Positions 24,470-32,944 of a stretch of DNA of 33,542 nucleotides are shown here, one piece after another. Position numbers and translations under genes: made by a program. Origin of the DNA: an uncultured Pelagibacteraceae bacterium (GTDB lineage: Bacteria > Pseudomonadota > Alphaproteobacteria > Pelagibacterales > Pelagibacteraceae). Every line of letters starts with the position of its first letter. Within the stretch, counting starts at the first letter, position 1. The notes under the pieces were generated by a model. It saw only the letters and a program-made list of their open reading frames with translations, was not told the origin of the DNA and did not search any database. The DNA is taken from NCBI GenBank assembly GCA_902585365.1, contig CACIDF010000001.1, forward strand, positions 124,408-157,949. The letters are read 5' to 3'.

Positions 24470-25509
24470 GATCCTCTTGCCTCCATTAGCTTATTATAAT
24501 CCCCTATATCATGTAAATTTTCATGAATATTAAAAAGTCCAATTTTTTTATTTTTATTTTTGATTAAATTAATAAATTCATTCATATCAAAATATTTATT
24601 ATTGGGTATTAACTTTAATAATTTTGGATTTAAAGCGTATATACCTGAGCTTACAAGGTAGCTAATCTCAGGTTTTTCATTAATTAAAATTTTACTAGTT
24701 TTTGGATTTATAACTCCATATGGAACTTGAAAGGAATGAGAATGGCAACATAAAGTAAAATCATTTTTCTCTTTATTGTGATAATTTAATAAGTTTTCAA
24801 TTTTAAGATTAGTATAAATATCTCCATTCATAACTATTAGAGTATTTTTTAAATTTTTTTTTTTTAAAAAATAAAGAGGTCCAGCAGTTCCAAGTCTTTT
24901 TTTTTCAGAAAAATAATTTATTTTAATATCAAAATTTTTTCCATCTTTGAAATAACTTTTAATTTTATTTTGTAAATAATTGACGGAAATATTAATTTTT
25001 TTAAAACCAGAGGACTTTAAAGAGTAAATTATACTTTCTAGCAGAGGGCGGCTACCAACACTTAGCATTGGTTTAGGAAAAAAATCTGTCAAAGTATGTA
25101 GTCTCTTTCCTAAACCACCAGCTAAAATTAGTACTTCGTTATTAATTTCTTCTTCTTTTAAAATATCTTTTCTAGAGTAAATTCCAATTAATTTTTTTTT
25201 ATTTGATAAAACAGGTATATAAATAATATCTTTATGTTTTAAAAATTTATTTTTAGCATCTTTAAAAGTATCTTTTTTTTTAAGAAATATGAATTTTTTT
25301 TTAAAATAGTTTCTTATTTTTACCTTAAGATCATTTTGTTTAAGTAGTATACGTCTTAAATCGCCATCTGTGATTACACCTCGAACCTTGTTTTTATTGT
25401 TAGAAATAATACAGATTTTTTCCTCAGAACTATTCAAACTTTGAATTACATCTAAAAGAGTTTTGTTTTCTTTTACAATATTTTTTTTTAAGAATTGTAT
25501 TTTAATCAT
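24466..25509 (-). CDS. PtmE-like nucleotidyltransferase with N-terminal CBS pair
   Basis: A 347-residue two-part protein. A CBS-domain pair occupies about 1-115 (ICIISNNKNKVRGVITDGDLRRIL and IYIPVLSNKKKLIGIYSRKDIL). A sugar-phosphate nucleotidyltransferase follows from about 120, with GGLGKRLHTLTDFFPKPML as the nucleotide-binding loop and LIVMNGDIYTN at the metal site. This layout matches PtmE of Campylobacter, reported to make the GDP-amino-sugar that feeds legionaminic acid synthesis. The CBS pair may sense an adenine nucleotide. I chose the ATG at 25509 because it overlaps the carbamoyltransferase stop by 4 bp (ATGA). GDP rather than UDP specificity is inferred from the operon. Confidence 0.83.
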   Translation of the reverse strand: MIKIQFLKKNIVKENKTLLDVIQSLNSSEEKICIISNNKNKVRGVITDGDLRRILLKQNDLKVKIRNYFKKKFIFLKKKDTFKDAKNKFLKHKDIIYIPVLSNKKKLIGIYSRKDILKEEEINNEVLILAGGLGKRLHTLTDFFPKPMLSVGSRPLLESIIYSLKSSGFKKINISVNYLQNKIKSYFKDGKNFDIKINYFSEKKRLGTAGPLYFLKKKNLKNTLIVMNGDIYTNLKIENLLNYHNKEKNDFTLCCHSHSFQVPYGVINPKTSKILINEKPEISYLVSSGIYALNPKLLKLIPNNKYFDMNEFINLIKNKNKKIGLFNIHENLHDIGDYNKLMEARGS

Positions 25510-27206
25510 TTTAAAATTATATATTTGCCTAAAACTAATACGTCCAATCCGCAAGAGTAAAATGTTCTAATTGCATCATTAGGTGTGCATACTATTGGCT
25601 CACCATTTAAGTTAAATGAGGTATTCAAAAGTAATGGAACTTCTGTGATTTTGTGAAATTCTTCTATCAACTCATAAAACTTCGGATTTACTGATTTTTC
25701 AACTGTTTGGACTCTTGCTGAGCCATCAACATGTGTTACTCCGGGAATTCTTTTTTTCCATGAATTTTTTACCATTACTGCTTTCTCCATGAAATAAATA
25801 TTGTCATTAGAGTTCAAATTAAATATTTTCGATGAAAATTCGCTAATTACTGCTGGGGCAAATGGTCTGAAATTCTCTCTATATTTTACTGCTTTATTTA
25901 CAACATCTTTTATTTTCTTATTTCTTGGATCAGCAAGTATAGATCTATTGCCTAAAGCTCTGTGAGAAAACTCCATTCTTCCTTGAAACCATCCCACTAA
26001 TTTTCCTTCTGATATTAGCTTAGCAACAGTTTTTGATAAACCCTTCTTAATCTCTGAATATTTAAGCTTTGATTTTTTAATTTCACTTAAAATTTGATTA
26101 TCTGTGAATTCTGGACCAAAGTAGTTGTGTTTTTCATGATTGATTTTTCTTGTTTTTTTACCAAATTTAAAGTTTGCTAAATATGTAGCACCTATAGATA
26201 CTCCAAGATCATCAGGATAAGCTGGTATGTAATTATTTTTATATATAGTTTTGTTATTTAAAAGTCCGTTAAATACACAATTCATGGCAGCTCCACCGGC
26301 TAAAACAATGTTGTCTGATTTTGATCCTTTTTTTTTTAAAATTTTAAGTAAATGAAATACTATTTTTTCAAATGCTCTTTGCATCGCGCCTGCAATCAAA
26401 AAATGTTTTTTTGAAATTTTATTTTTATCTACTTTAAGTTTTCCAAATAATTTAATAAATTTTTCACTAAAAAAATTTTTTCTTCTATCAAAAGTGTAAT
26501 AGTCGAAATAACTAAGGTCTAATTCAAAACCTTGAGGATTTAATTCAAATAATTTATTTATTTTTAGATCATAAATATTTTGTTTTTTTGAATAAGATGA
26601 TAAAGCCATTACTTTCCACTCGTCTGAGTCTGGTTTAAAACCTAAGTAATTTGTAAATGTTCCATAGAATAGTCCAACTGAATGTGGGTATTTAATACTG
26701 TCTTTTTTAATAATTTTATCTTTACTACCTATACCCAAGAAACATGTATCTATTTCTCCATGTCCATCTATTGTTAATATATCTGAATATTTAAAAGGCG
26801 AGGTAAAAAAAGCTGAAGCTGCGTGGCACTCGTGATGGTTGAGATAAACTACTTTGTGTTTATCAAATGATAATGTCATTTCTTTAGCTGGACTCTTATT
26901 TAATATTCTCATTAAGTTTACCGGTATATTTGAGAGCATTTCTCCTCTCCATCTTAGTTCATTTGACCATCTCATTGATGCATCATTAATATTTATTGCT
27001 GGGTTCCATGGAACTGCGATTAAATCAATATCATTGAGTGTTAAATTATTTTTGTTTAAACACCACTCAATAGCTTTAAAGGGGAATGCTGTGCTCATCT
27101 TCAATCTATTAAATCTTTCTTCAGGTGCGGCAGCAATTAGTTTACCATTTATCATTAATGCAGCTGAAGATATGTGGGTATAAGGATAAATTGACAATAT
27201 TTTCAT
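25506..27206 (-). CDS. O-carbamoyltransferase, NodU/CmcH/TobZ family
   Basis: Transfers a carbamoyl group from carbamoyl phosphate, via carbamoyl-AMP, to a sugar hydroxyl. The 566-residue length is normal. The N-terminal Kae1-like domain opens with ILSIYPYTHISSAALMINGKL and has EERFNRLK, the metal-binding HHECHAASAF (124-133) and LTIDGHGEIDT. The C-terminal YrdC-like domain has LVGWFQGRMEFSHRALGNRSIL, FRPFAPAV, and LLNTSFNLNGEPIVCTP. It abuts the synthase gene with no gap and overlaps the nucleotidyltransferase gene by 4 bp, so it is fully integrated in the operon. The acceptor is probably the nonulosonic acid or its precursor, which is an inference from position. Confidence 0.88.
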   Translation of the reverse strand: MKILSIYPYTHISSAALMINGKLIAAAPEERFNRLKMSTAFPFKAIEWCLNKNNLTLNDIDLIAVPWNPAININDASMRWSNELRWRGEMLSNIPVNLMRILNKSPAKEMTLSFDKHKVVYLNHHECHAASAFFTSPFKYSDILTIDGHGEIDTCFLGIGSKDKIIKKDSIKYPHSVGLFYGTFTNYLGFKPDSDEWKVMALSSYSKKQNIYDLKINKLFELNPQGFELDLSYFDYYTFDRRKNFFSEKFIKLFGKLKVDKNKISKKHFLIAGAMQRAFEKIVFHLLKILKKKGSKSDNIVLAGGAAMNCVFNGLLNNKTIYKNNYIPAYPDDLGVSIGATYLANFKFGKKTRKINHEKHNYFGPEFTDNQILSEIKKSKLKYSEIKKGLSKTVAKLISEGKLVGWFQGRMEFSHRALGNRSILADPRNKKIKDVVNKAVKYRENFRPFAPAVISEFSSKIFNLNSNDNIYFMEKAVMVKNSWKKRIPGVTHVDGSARVQTVEKSVNPKFYELIEEFHKITEVPLLLNTSFNLNGEPIVCTPNDAIRTFYSCGLDVLVLGKYIILK

Positions 27207-28274
27207 TTAAATTTTTTGATCCTTCACATAGTTTTTTTTTGCTTTTTTTCCTAAAATTTCAAAATATCTAGTTGGATCTAAACCTCCAGCTGGACGTTTA
27301 ACAGTAATATTATTTCTAGTAAACATTTCACCTTTTAAAATATAGCAACTTGCAACTATACTTTTTCTTGCTATTTTCATATTGATTAACTCACATTTTT
27401 GTGGTTTTTTTATGCCATCACCAATCATTTGTTCATAGTTTCTCAGTTGCTTTACCATTTCTCTAAACTCAAAAGGATTTAATGAAGCTTTATGGTCGGG
27501 TCCTTTCAAATTTTTATCAAGAGTTAAATGTTTTTCGATATATTTAGCTCCAATAGATACTGCAATTAATGGTGCACTTATTCCTAATGTATGATCAGAG
27601 TAACCTACTGGCAGTTTAAATAATTTTGATAAAGTTTCAATAGCTTTTAAATTGGCATATTCATTTGATACAGGATAATCTGTTACACAATGAAGTAAAC
27701 ATATTTTTTTTTTTAAAGATTTGTAAATTTTTTTGTTGTTAATTTTAATTTTATTTTTCCTAAACACATAAACTTTTTTTTTTGCTATAAAATTTAAAGT
27801 CTTTGAAATTTCATTTACACTTGTCATACCTGTTGATATTAAAAGCTTATGTTTTTTTAGGTTAACCCTGCTTAGCATTAAGTAATTGTTAATTTCACCT
27901 GAAGGTATTTTAATTATTTTTGATAATAATTTGTCAGTTAGAAAGTCAAAATTTTTGTCATCAAATGGAGAAGAAATAAATTGTATTTTACATTTATTTG
28001 CATATTTTTTTAAAATTCTATAACTGTTATTTTTTAATTCTAAGGGTCTTAAAAGATCAATCTGTTTAATTTTTTTCTTAGTGTTTTTAATTTGATATTT
28101 TGCCATTTTGGCATTTTTAGTGACAAGATCCTCTGCTTTCCAATTTTGAAATTTAACATAATCTGCTCCACATGACTTTGCGGTTAGTATTAATTTTTTT
28201 GCTAAACTTAACTTTCCATTATGATTAACACCTATTTCGGCTATTATTTTAATTTTTCTTTTATTTATTGTCAT
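27207..28274 (-). CDS. Nonulosonic acid synthase (NeuB/LegI-like)
   Basis: Condenses a 2-acetamido-6-deoxy-hexose (or ManNAc) with phosphoenolpyruvate to form a nine-carbon nonulosonic acid. I chose the ATG at 28274 (355 residues, MTINKRKIKIIAEIGVNHNG); a start at 28292 overlaps the upstream gene more. NeuB features are IAEIGVNHNG, ADYVKFQNWKAEDL, PSGEINNYLML, LLISTGMTSVNEI, LLHCVTDYPV, VGYSDHTLGI, the substrate loop HLTLDKNLKGPDHKAS and a C-terminal SAF/antifreeze-like domain (about 295-350). LegI is preferred to sialate NeuB because a LegB-type dehydratase and PtmE are in the same operon. It overlaps the 2-epimerase gene by 14 bp. Confidence 0.9.
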   Translation of the reverse strand: MTINKRKIKIIAEIGVNHNGKLSLAKKLILTAKSCGADYVKFQNWKAEDLVTKNAKMAKYQIKNTKKKIKQIDLLRPLELKNNSYRILKKYANKCKIQFISSPFDDKNFDFLTDKLLSKIIKIPSGEINNYLMLSRVNLKKHKLLISTGMTSVNEISKTLNFIAKKKVYVFRKNKIKINNKKIYKSLKKKICLLHCVTDYPVSNEYANLKAIETLSKLFKLPVGYSDHTLGISAPLIAVSIGAKYIEKHLTLDKNLKGPDHKASLNPFEFREMVKQLRNYEQMIGDGIKKPQKCELINMKIARKSIVASCYILKGEMFTRNNITVKRPAGGLDPTRYFEILGKKAKKNYVKDQKI

Positions 28275-29400
28275 AGTAATATTTAAAACCACTCTTTTTT
28301 TTAGTTAAAGAGTAAATTTTATTTGAAATATTTTTTAAAGAATTTTTTTTATAATTTATATTAGGTTTTTTTTTTACTTTTAATTTAGTGATTTTTATTA
28401 TTTTTCTATGAATTAAGTTTTTATTAAGGCTGCAGTTGCTTATATTTTTTGAAAATTCCCTTCCAGCTTGTCTCGATCCAACATTTAATACTGGTATACT
28501 AAATGATGGAGATTCTATTATTGCGCTTGAAGAATTTCCAAGTACTATTTTTGAAAACTTCATAATATTTAAGTAATTTTTTGTACCAAGAGTATATAGA
28601 AATTTTGAATTTTTATTTTTATTCACAAAATTTTTAATTTCTGAGTTAAATAAGTCTCCCCCTGGATCTCCATTGCTTGCGGTGAAAATAAAGTAATATT
28701 GTTTTAGTTTTTTTAAAGCAGATAAAAAAATATTTATTTGAGTTTTATAAGAAATATTTGAATTTGTTTCAGGATGAAAAGTTGTAAGAATTACATCTTT
28801 ATTTGTTTTTATATCAAAGATTGAAAAAATTTTTTTTTTGTCTAAATATTTTATTTTTTTTACATTTTCTGCGCCAATCGATCCAAAATTGAATATATTT
28901 TTTCTGTTCTCGCCCATTGATAAAATTCTTTTTTTATATCTATAATTAGTAGTAAAATGAAAATTGCTAAATTTAGTAATTGCATGTCTTATTGTATCAT
29001 CAAATGATCCAATAGTTTTTTCACCTCCATGAAGATGGCAAATTCTTATATTTTGAAAAAAAGATGCTAACACAAAAGACAATACTTCATACCTGTCACC
29101 CAGAACTATTACTAGATCAGGTTTGACAACTTGAATGATTTTTTGATAATTTGGTAACGATCTGTATATAAATTTATTTATATCAACTTTTTTATAATTA
29201 ATTTTAGTTTTACAATTGAAAACTTTTCTAAATATTTTTTTACTAATATATTTATTTGATTTGCCAAAATTTTTTGCAAAATGGTGGGGGCCAATAACTA
29301 AAGATAGATTTATTTTTTTGCTAAGATTTCTGGCTATCGGTTCTAGAAGGCCATAATCTGCCCTACTTCCGGAATAAAAAATAATTTTTTTTTTAGACAT
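28261..29400 (-). CDS. Hydrolysing sugar-nucleotide 2-epimerase (NeuC/LegG-like)
   Basis: Removes GDP (or UDP) from a 2-acetamido sugar nucleotide while inverting C2, giving the free manno-configured sugar used by the synthase. The 379-residue GT-B-fold protein has the family start FYSGSRADYGLLEPI, VIVLGDRYEVLSFVLA, ICHLHGGEKTIGSFDDTIRH, TTFHPETN, FSKIVLGNSSSAIIESPSF and GSRQAGRE. The HLHGGE/SFDDTIRH block is diagnostic of NeuC-type hydrolysing epimerases as opposed to WecB. It overlaps the LegB-like gene by 8 bp and the synthase by 14 bp, so the order matches successive reaction steps. Confidence 0.9.
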   Translation of the reverse strand: MSKKKIIFYSGSRADYGLLEPIARNLSKKINLSLVIGPHHFAKNFGKSNKYISKKIFRKVFNCKTKINYKKVDINKFIYRSLPNYQKIIQVVKPDLVIVLGDRYEVLSFVLASFFQNIRICHLHGGEKTIGSFDDTIRHAITKFSNFHFTTNYRYKKRILSMGENRKNIFNFGSIGAENVKKIKYLDKKKIFSIFDIKTNKDVILTTFHPETNSNISYKTQINIFLSALKKLKQYYFIFTASNGDPGGDLFNSEIKNFVNKNKNSKFLYTLGTKNYLNIMKFSKIVLGNSSSAIIESPSFSIPVLNVGSRQAGREFSKNISNCSLNKNLIHRKIIKITKLKVKKKPNINYKKNSLKNISNKIYSLTKKKSGFKYYYDNK

Positions 29401-30388
29401 TATATATGTCAGATTTGTATAACTTCAAATTTTTAGGCTCTTTAAACCAATCTATAGTGATTTCTAAAGCCTTATAAAAACCAAGTTTACCTGAATATTT
29501 TGGTTTCCAATTTAAAATTTTTTTTGATTTACTATTATTTGATAATAAACGGTCAACCTCACTTTTGCTTGGTCTAATTCTTTTTTTGTCAATTTCAATT
29601 TTAATATCTTTTTTCAAAATTTTAGAAATTAATCTTACGGTTTCCCCAATTGTGAAATGTGAACCAGTACCTAAATTTATAACTTGGCCAATACATTTTT
29701 TATTATTTATTGTCTTGACAAACCCGTCTACTGTATCGTGTACTAAAGTAAAATCACGTGAAGATTTAAGATTTCCCAATTTAATATGTTTGTTATTATT
29801 TAATATCTGGGAAATGATTGTTGGAATTGCAGCTCTCTGGGATTGTCTTGGTCCAAAAGTGTTAAAAGGTCTTATAATAGTAACTGGAAGATTAAAACTT
29901 TTAAAATATGATAAGCCTATTTGATCAGCTGCAATCTTGCTTGCTGCATATGGAGATTGTGCATTGAGAGGGTGTTTTTCATCTATAGGAATATATTGAG
30001 CTGAACCATAAACCTCACTAGTCGAAGTAATAACAATTTTTTTTGCTTTATTTATTTTTCCTGCTTCTAAGATATTCAAAGTTCCCATGATATTTGTGTA
30101 CATATAACTTCTTGGCGATTTATAGGAATAAGGAATTGAAATAAGAGCAGCTAAATGAAAAATAATATCACATTTCTTTGTTTCTTTTAAAATTAAATTT
30201 TGATCTGTAATATCACCTGAAATTATATCAATTTTTTTTTTAATTTTTAAATTGAAACTATCAATCCAACCCCAACTATTTTCCGTATTATATGGAACCA
30301 AGGCTTTAACTTTATGACCTTTGAGAACTAATTTTTCAACTAAATGAGAGCCTATAAAACCTGATGCACCTGTAACAAATATTTTCAT
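29393..30388 (-). CDS. LegB-like NAD-dependent sugar-nucleotide 4,6-dehydratase
   Basis: Extended SDR that converts GDP-GlcNAc (or UDP-GlcNAc) to the 4-keto-6-deoxy sugar, the first committed step to legionaminic acid. The 331-residue protein has GASGFIG (7-13), ALVPYNTENSWGWIDSF (about 29-45, close to the LegB hallmark around NSWGWLD), HLAALISIPYSYKSP, TSTSEVYGSAQ, the catalytic YAASK (Y-x3-K), RPFNTFGPRQSQRAAIPTII and SSRDFTLVHDTVDGF. The last blocks fit 4,6-dehydratases rather than plain epimerases. It is the first gene of the ten-gene operon and has a candidate promoter about 30 bp upstream. Confidence 0.88.
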   Translation of the reverse strand: MKIFVTGASGFIGSHLVEKLVLKGHKVKALVPYNTENSWGWIDSFNLKIKKKIDIISGDITDQNLILKETKKCDIIFHLAALISIPYSYKSPRSYMYTNIMGTLNILEAGKINKAKKIVITSTSEVYGSAQYIPIDEKHPLNAQSPYAASKIAADQIGLSYFKSFNLPVTIIRPFNTFGPRQSQRAAIPTIISQILNNNKHIKLGNLKSSRDFTLVHDTVDGFVKTINNKKCIGQVINLGTGSHFTIGETVRLISKILKKDIKIEIDKKRIRPSKSEVDRLLSNNSKSKKILNWKPKYSGKLGFYKALEITIDWFKEPKNLKLYKSDIYNV

Positions 30389-30414
30389 TAGTTTTTTTCA
30401 CTTAATTTTTTAAA

Positions 30415-30444
30415 ATTATAACTAATATAATTTATATCTGTCTG
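30415..30444 (-). promoter_or_regulatory. Possible promoter of the nonulosonic acid operon
   Basis: The minus strand shows CAGACA (30444-30439), 18 bases, and a consensus TATAAT (30420-30415), about 27 bp before the LegB ATG. It lies in the 90-bp gap after the preceding gene's stop. The -35 box is weak and AT richness raises the chance of false matches. Confidence 0.35.
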
Positions 30445-30478
30445 ACTAATTATCGATATATTTTTTATAATAATTAAA

Positions 30479-31828
30479 TTAATAGTCATTTGTTCTCGTT
30501 ATTTCAAACACGCCTGGGTATAATTCTTTACACGTCAAATCTTTTATATTCAACAACAATCCCATAGATTTTATCCTTTGAAAAATATACTCTATAGTAA
30601 AACCTGGATTTTTTTGAGAATATATTTTTGACTCAAAATTATTTTTATTATTTAAAAAATTTCTAAATTTTTGAGACAATTTAAAATAAGTAAAACACAA
30701 TTTATTTGTAAACCTATCTTTTTTTTTAAATCTTTCATTAGGGAACATTTTCTCTATTTCTTTGCAAACAATATCAGGGCTAAATTTGTCTAAATTATAG
30801 AATGAATAAGATAAAGATTGTTTTCTATCTTTAAAGGAAAAAGTTTTTTTACACTTTTCAATTTTAGATATTAATTCCTCATAATCATAAGGCTTAATAA
30901 TTTGTTCACAACAATTATATAAATTAAGATTTTGAAAATATTTTCCATCTGAAAATTGCAAGATGTATGGAATCTTGCCAAGAATAAATGCCTCTAGTAA
31001 AGATGTCGAGTAAAAACTTAAAACATTTCTTGCAGCTAAAATCCAAGCATTTGTACTTTCATGATCAATAATCACTGAATCTTTTAAATCTTTATTTAAC
31101 TTATTTTTCCAAGTAGAAATATCTTCACTTGGGTGTGGTCTAATGATTAACTTTTTTTTGAATTTTTTAGAATTAAAATTTAAAAAATTAATTGTTTCGA
31201 CCATATTTTTTTTTTGTGTATGAAAAATATTATAAGCCGTTTCTTTAACTTTTTCGTTTTGAAAAGATGCATTTTTTAAAATTTTTTCCCAGCTGTTATT
31301 GTTTCCCAAAGCATTATATCTATGGAAAGCACTAATATATAGATCAAATTCACCATACTCTTTTTGAATTTTTTCACTTGATTTTAAAAAAATTTTATTT
31401 ACAGGATTTTTAAGAATATCCAATCTTGGATTTCCACAGATTATTAATTTATTTTCAATTTTTTTTTTATATTCGTCTTTTAAAATATCTGCTTGCTCGC
31501 TTCCCCAAGCCAGATATTTATCTATAACATTAAAGGCATCAATTGGATTTCTTTTTAAAGTTGTCTCATTATTAAAAATAATATGACCCTCCTCATCTGA
31601 AGCAAATATATAATAACCTAATTTTCGCAACTGTTTACTATATTTTTGTGGATTTTCTCTGTTACTTTTGAAAATATATACCCCTGGAGATAAGTATTTT
31701 ATTTTACTAAGTAATCTATTTTTTTTTCCTATAACTACAGAATGGCCTCTTGATGCAGATATTATTGAAAAAAAAATTCTTGAGTCAAGTTCTCTTTTTA
31801 AAGTTTCTATTTCATAATATATTCTCAT
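30479..31828 (-). CDS. Surface carbohydrate biosynthesis protein (TIGR04396-like, GT-B)
   Basis: A 449-residue soluble protein resembling the surface-carbohydrate biosynthesis family, related in fold to CDP-glycerol glycerophosphotransferases and other GT-B enzymes. Telling segments are MRIYYEIETLKRELDSRIF at the start, FASDEEGHIIF, YLAWGSEQADIL, LIICGNPRLDIL, AFHRYNALGNNNSW, LIIRPHPSED and SFYSTSLLEAFILGKIPY. The RPHPSED and STSLLEAFILG blocks are the donor-site region of these enzymes. It likely transfers a sugar or sugar-acid and could use the CMP-nonulosonic acid made by the adjacent operon, but this is inference. It ends 90 bp before LegB on the same strand. Confidence 0.75.
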   Translation of the reverse strand: MRIYYEIETLKRELDSRIFFSIISASRGHSVVIGKKNRLLSKIKYLSPGVYIFKSNRENPQKYSKQLRKLGYYIFASDEEGHIIFNNETTLKRNPIDAFNVIDKYLAWGSEQADILKDEYKKKIENKLIICGNPRLDILKNPVNKIFLKSSEKIQKEYGEFDLYISAFHRYNALGNNNSWEKILKNASFQNEKVKETAYNIFHTQKKNMVETINFLNFNSKKFKKKLIIRPHPSEDISTWKNKLNKDLKDSVIIDHESTNAWILAARNVLSFYSTSLLEAFILGKIPYILQFSDGKYFQNLNLYNCCEQIIKPYDYEELISKIEKCKKTFSFKDRKQSLSYSFYNLDKFSPDIVCKEIEKMFPNERFKKKDRFTNKLCFTYFKLSQKFRNFLNNKNNFESKIYSQKNPGFTIEYIFQRIKSMGLLLNIKDLTCKELYPGVFEITRTNDY

Positions 31829-31838
31829 AATAAATTGA

Positions 31839-32726
31839 TTAACTAGAATGTCTTATTTTTTTTAAATTATTTTTTAATTTATTTTTCAAATTTATCGCAT
31901 CTAAGGAGTAATCTTTAATGGAGTAAACAAAACTTATAAACTTTATCATTAATTCTAATCTATTGTAAAAATTTTTCTTACTATGTAAATAATTTTTATC
32001 AAAAAATAGTAAAGATAACTTATTTTTATAATTTTTTTTTAAATTCCAATGTCTATCTATAGCTAAACCTGGTGTGACAAGAGAATTTACATCTATTTGA
32101 ATAATATTCTTAAATATATTAGTTCTTGTTAGATTAAGAGTTGGTTTATAAAATAGTTTGCAACAATTAAACTTTCTCAGGTGATTAAATATTAAAGTTC
32201 TTGTAAAACATTGAATTAAATAGAATATTTCATAATAATTAGTTTTTTTATTTTTTAAGATTTTTTTTAAAATACTTAAATCCTTCATCGCTACTTTTTT
32301 ATTTTGTATTTTTTTATATTTATCCAATCTATCTAAATTTTTTTTTGTATTACGTGAGAATTTTGAAGACTTCACAGTTTCCGTATTTTGCTTTTTTGTA
32401 AAGAAATACTTCCCACAAAAAATTAAGTGTCTATTTAGTAATAATTGAATCGATAAGCTTAAATTTAATGGTATTTTTCCTACTGTATAAAAATTGGGAA
32501 ATAAAATTTTAATTTTTTCCTTAAATTTTAAACCTGTAATACTTGCTTCAGATATTTTTTTATTTATTTTATAACAGTAGGATGTTGTTTGAAAATTTTT
32601 TTCTTTATAGTAACTGAAGTGATTAACAATACGAAAGTTTTTAATATAGTTTTTTAAATAAATAATTTTTTTTTGTTTAATATATAATCTGAATAACAGT
32701 TTCTTAATAAGAAATACACGGTACAA
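31839..32726 (-). CDS. Unrecognised protein, probably C-terminal part of a frameshifted gene
   Basis: An open frame of 295 residues whose only early start is a TTG; the first in-frame ATG is residue 147. I do not recognise the family. It is basic and Lys/Asn-rich, with no clear membrane span. A more patterned part, KNIIQIDVNSLVTPGLAIDRHWN, lies about residues 206-228. The frame overlaps the 96-residue frame upstream by 73 bp. If one A were added to the run of nine A at 32666-32674, the two would fuse into a single protein of about 370 residues. Context suggests a glycosyltransferase or other glycan enzyme, but nothing in the sequence proves it. Confidence 0.6.
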   Translation of the reverse strand: MYRVFLIKKLLFRLYIKQKKIIYLKNYIKNFRIVNHFSYYKEKNFQTTSYCYKINKKISEASITGLKFKEKIKILFPNFYTVGKIPLNLSLSIQLLLNRHLIFCGKYFFTKKQNTETVKSSKFSRNTKKNLDRLDKYKKIQNKKVAMKDLSILKKILKNKKTNYYEIFYLIQCFTRTLIFNHLRKFNCCKLFYKPTLNLTRTNIFKNIIQIDVNSLVTPGLAIDRHWNLKKNYKNKLSLLFFDKNYLHSKKNFYNRLELMIKFISFVYSIKDYSLDAINLKNKLKNNLKKIRHSS

Positions 32727-32944
32727 TTTTTAATTTTTTTAATATTTTTAATTAAATTGTCAATTTGTGTATTATCTGTCTGTATAAAACTTCTGGAATT
32801 TACTTGGTTTAAGTCATCGATTATATTAATTCTTTCTGCTCCATTTATATAAACAGCATGTTCAATGGCAGCTTGTAAATCCTTTCTTCTTAAAAATATA
32901 AAATATTCATGATATTTTTTTGAAAATTTTGCTATTTCCATCAA
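32654..32944 (-). CDS. Unrecognised protein, probably N-terminal part of the same frameshifted gene
   Basis: A 96-residue frame starting with ATG directly after the PhyH-family stop (no gap). The order FIFLRRKDLQAAIEHAVYI, RINIIDDLNQVNS, IKNIKKIKNCTVYFLL looks like the opening strand-helix-strand of a Rossmann or GT-B domain, too short to be a complete one. The frame ends just after a homopolymer (Asn-Lys-Lys-Lys, then a stop five codons later), while the continuing coding signal moves to the frame of the 295-residue piece. This points to a single gene broken by a one-base deletion, a sequencing error or ribosomal slippage. Confidence 0.55.
   Translation of the reverse strand: MMEIAKFSKKYHEYFIFLRRKDLQAAIEHAVYINGAERINIIDDLNQVNSRSFIQTDNTQIDNLIKNIKKIKNCTVYFLLRNCYSDYILNKKKLFI
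32666..32674 (-). other. Run of nine A at the frame switch
   Basis: On the coding strand nine A follow AAC and precede TTATTTATTTAA. Adding one A, removing two, or a -1 ribosomal slip on A-AAA-AAA would join the two reading frames. Such runs are hotspots for polymerase slippage and sequencing error. Confidence 0.6.

Noticed and set aside
26854..27183. A 109-residue plus-strand open frame opposite the carbamoyltransferase
   Set aside because: Shadow of the conserved N-terminal domain of the real gene.
27207..28274. Calling the operon a standard sialic acid (Neu5Ac) pathway
   Set aside because: A LegB-type 4,6-dehydratase and a PtmE-type CBS-nucleotidyltransferase are present, which Neu5Ac synthesis does not need.
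29565..29924. A 119-residue plus-strand open frame opposite the LegB-like gene
   Set aside because: Antisense to a gene with full dehydratase motifs; no recognisable domain or start signal.
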